64,000 nucleotides of DNA from Cognatishimia coralii (GTDB taxonomy: Bacteria > Pseudomonadota > Alphaproteobacteria > Rhodobacterales > Rhodobacteraceae), in the NCBI RefSeq assembly GCF_037478305.1, contig NZ_JBBGAZ010000004.1, positions 124,001 through 188,000 on the forward strand, given 5' to 3'. A program made the translations under genes and the position numbers. Positions within the stretch are counted from its first letter, which is position 1, and each line of letters starts with the position of its first letter. The notes below the pieces were generated by a model. The model had not been told where the DNA came from, did not search any database, and saw nothing but the letters and a program-made list of their open reading frames with translations. Of this stretch, positions 62,109 through 64,000 are shown piece after piece.

Positions 62109-63296
62109 TCAGGTGCGATAGAGATAGTCTCTACTCAATGGCACGGCCTTTTGCCGGCGTGAGATCTGAAACTGAAACACACATTGCCGATGCAGGCGGA
62201 AGGTGAGTTCGCTCGCGATCAAATAGAACCGCCACATGCGGCAGAACCTGTCGTCATAAATCTCCCTAGCTTCATCAATCCGTGCCATAAAGCGGTCGTG
62301 CCAATGTTTCAGCGTCTCGGCATAGTGCAGCCGCCAGACCTCGACATCCGTCACCCAGAGGTCTTCTTTCTCGACCGCTTTCAAACATTCCGACATCGAC
62401 GGCACATAGCCGCCGGGGAAGATGTATTTGGTGATCCAGGGGCTCGTGCGACCAGGCGGGGCTGCGCGCCCGATTGTATGGATCAATGCCACGCCGTCTT
62501 CTGACAGTTTGTCGTGCACATGGCGAAAATACTCGCGGTAATGTGGCACGCCGACGTGTTCAAACATGCCCACGGACACGATCCGGTCAAAGGTCTGGTC
62601 GACCGCGCGATAGTCCTTCAACAGGATTTTCACGCGATTCTCTAACCCCGCTTGGCGGACACGCTCGGTCGCCACCGCGTGCTGTTCCTCGGACAGGGTG
62701 ACCCCGGTCACCCGAGCGCCGTACTCTTGCGCTAAGGTCAACGCCAGACCGCCCCAGCCACAGCCGATGTCCAGCACATGCATGTCGGGCTCGATCAATA
62801 ATTTCCGCGCGATATGGCGTTTTTTCGCGACCTGCGCGGCCTCAAGGCTCAAGTCGGGGTCGGTGAAATAGGCGCAGCTGTACTGCTTGTCTTCATCAAG
62901 AAAGAGGTCATAAAGCCGCCCGCTGAGGTCGTAGTGATGCGCCACATTTTTTTGCGCGCGGCCGACCGGATTGAATTGTTCGACATAGCGTTTGAGTGGC
63001 GCGATCCGCGACTCCAGACCTTCGCCGTGACCGACCGCAAAATTGCGCACGCCCAAGGCGATAAACCCGTAAAGATCGTCCCCAGCGATGGTCAGAGTTT
63101 CATCCATATAGGCTTCGCCGACGGCCAGCTCAGGATTGAACAGAATGCGGCGGGGCAAGTCAGGATCTGAAAGTGTAATCCGGATAGGATCGCTCCCGTC
63201 TCCAATCCGTTCGATCTGCCCATCCGGCATCGTGATTTCCAAAGCGCCGTCCCGAATGAGCCCCCGCATCATTCGCAAAAATAAGGTCGCCCACAT
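62109..63296 (-). CDS. cfa: Cyclopropane-fatty-acyl-phospholipid synthase
   Basis: Methyltransferase that adds a methylene group to unsaturated acyl chains of membrane lipids; 395 aa. SAM-binding motif VLDIGCGWGGLALTLAQEYG; also FDRIVSVGMFEHVG and HTIGRAAPPG. ATG 63296 is used; a TTG two codons upstream is in frame. The start is preceded by GGGGGC. Divergent from aspS. Confidence 0.93.
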   Translation of the reverse strand: MWATLFLRMMRGLIRDGALEITMPDGQIERIGDGSDPIRITLSDPDLPRRILFNPELAVGEAYMDETLTIAGDDLYGFIALGVRNFAVGHGEGLESRIAPLKRYVEQFNPVGRAQKNVAHHYDLSGRLYDLFLDEDKQYSCAYFTDPDLSLEAAQVAKKRHIARKLLIEPDMHVLDIGCGWGGLALTLAQEYGARVTGVTLSEEQHAVATERVRQAGLENRVKILLKDYRAVDQTFDRIVSVGMFEHVGVPHYREYFRHVHDKLSEDGVALIHTIGRAAPPGRTSPWITKYIFPGGYVPSMSECLKAVEKEDLWVTDVEVWRLHYAETLKHWHDRFMARIDEAREIYDDRFCRMWRFYLIASELTFRLHRQCVFQFQISRRQKAVPLSRDYLYRT

Positions 63297-63392
63297 GCGC
63301 AAAGCCCCCTTGTTTACTCACTAAAACAGGTCAGTTGACCCGCAACTCCCGAGGCAAAGTCTGCCGAAATTCCCCCCGTTTTGTAAAGATTT

Positions 63393-63414
63393 TCGAATTT
63401 CGAGCGAAATTCGA
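63393..63414. promoter_or_regulatory. Perfect 10-bp inverted repeat in the cfa/aspS divergent region
   Basis: TCGAATTTCG (63393-63402), AG, CGAAATTCGA (63405-63414). The arms match exactly. It lies 97 bases before cfa and 137 bases before aspS. A candidate operator. Confidence 0.55.
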
Positions 63415-63468
63415 CGCAGCGCACGTGGCCACGGATGCGCAAAAACGGGTCATTTGGTCAGCATTTGC

Positions 63469-63497
63469 TTGACTTCCGGCCGCGTTGACTGTGTATC
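63469..63497 (+). promoter_or_regulatory. Predicted aspS promoter
   Basis: TTGACT (63469-63474), 17-base spacer, TGTATC (63492-63497). The -35 is good and the -10 weak. Confidence 0.45.
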
Positions 63498-63550
63498 ACC
63501 CCAGACGAATTTCGGGCCCCATCTGGGCGGCCCTTAGGAAAGGCATCGAT

Positions 63551-64000
63551 ATGCACGCTTACCGCAGCCATACCTGCGTAGATCTGAACAAATCCAACGT
63601 GGGCGACACCGTGCGCCTCGCAGGCTGGGTCCACCGTGTCCGAGATCACGGCGGCGTTCTGTTCATCGACCTGCGCGACCACTACGGCATCACTCAGGTG
63701 ATCGCGGATGGCGACAGCCCGGTGTTTTCCGAGCTGGAAAAGGTGCGTTCTGAGTGGTGTATCCGCATCGACGGCAATGTGCTTGAGCGTGACGAGAGCC
63801 TTGTGAACCCGAACCTGCCAACCGGCGAGATCGAAGTTTTCGTCCGTGACCTCGAAGTGCTGGGCGCGTCTGATGAGCTGCCGCTGATGGTCTTTGGCGA
63901 TCAGGAATATCCTGAGGAAACGCGCCTCAAGTACCGCTTCCTCGACCTGCGCCGCGAGCAGATGCAGAAAAACATGACCCTGCGGTCGGACGTTGTGTCC
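63551..64000 (+). CDS. aspS: Aspartate--tRNA ligase, 5' end (partial)
   Basis: 150 residues are visible; the gene continues past the window. It opens with the OB anticodon-binding domain (VRLAGWVHRVRDHGGVLFID), then LRDHYGITQVI, and reaches RLKYRFLDLRREQMQ at the class II catalytic domain. GGAAAGG stands before ATG 63551. Confidence 0.96.
   Translation, partial: MHAYRSHTCVDLNKSNVGDTVRLAGWVHRVRDHGGVLFIDLRDHYGITQVIADGDSPVFSELEKVRSEWCIRIDGNVLERDESLVNPNLPTGEIEVFVRDLEVLGASDELPLMVFGDQEYPEETRLKYRFLDLRREQMQKNMTLRSDVVS

Overview
The window reads as chromosomal DNA of a marine alphaproteobacterium of the Rhodobacteraceae (Roseobacter group). The evidence is moderately GC-rich coding sequence, a SAM-II riboswitch before metZ, a GAAC-N7-GAAC type LexA box, a CIRCE element at groESL, phosphatidylcholine synthase, an AlkB-type hydroxylase, a Tad/Flp pilus cluster, the hflK-hflC-DUF2065-degP order, and homologues typical of that family. 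Species cannot be fixed from the sequence alone. I saw no rRNA, tRNA, IS element, prophage or CRISPR array. Most of the window is core genome.

Layout. 1-5.1 kb: 3' end of a DUF697 membrane-protein gene, a large inverted repeat, ileS, ogt, and pcs on the other strand. 5.1-17.4 kb: one long minus-strand Tad (tight adherence) locus. In transcription order it holds two Flp-type pilins, cpaB, the secretin rcpA/cpaC, an OmpA lipoprotein, cpaE, cpaF, tadB, tadC, two TPR lipoproteins, the prepilin peptidase cpaA and an AAA ATPase. Minus-strand hairpins after each pilin, after cpaB and after ompA suggest graded expression. No TadE/F/G pseudopilins are present. 17.8-25.3 kb: lytic transglycosylase, sdaA-GST, rpiA-gor, hflK-hflC-DUF2065. 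25.4-34.2 kb: a small unknown gene, degP, a peptidoglycan-binding lipoprotein, an SOS-box-controlled orphan DnaE2 C-terminal OB domain, ferredoxin, a VCBS protein, purD, xseA, a secreted protein and AlkB. 34.4-43.5 kb: a fused NuoE/NuoF-type diaphorase (formate-dehydrogenase type, without its catalytic subunit), a YhhN-like protein, ftsY, a DMT transporter, yciB, a lipoprotein, a GST, SAM-II riboswitch-metZ, and folE2. 43.6-53.7 kb: an LprI-like protein, trkH, a ThDP decarboxylase, ltaE, the ycgN-like/ribF pair, a MaoC protein, a HAD phosphatase, a secreted Gly/Asn-rich protein, ppaC and a DUF2161 nuclease-like protein. 53.8-64 kb: groES-groEL under CIRCE, a DMT transporter, carB, pabB-pabC, cfa and the start of aspS.

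The most interesting signals are: (i) a free-standing DnaE2 OB domain whose predicted -10 box lies inside a LexA box, so that the predicted transcript starts at the ATG (leaderless); (ii) a dispersed intergenic repeat, core TTTCTCTTGCTnnAAATATCC with adjacent GC hairpins, in six copies; (iii) three GGCACGA direct repeats in the tad/transglycosylase divergent region; (iv) a SAM-II aptamer followed by a separate intrinsic terminator; and (v) several perfect palindromes in divergent promoters. No strong candidate for a wholly new multi-gene system was found.
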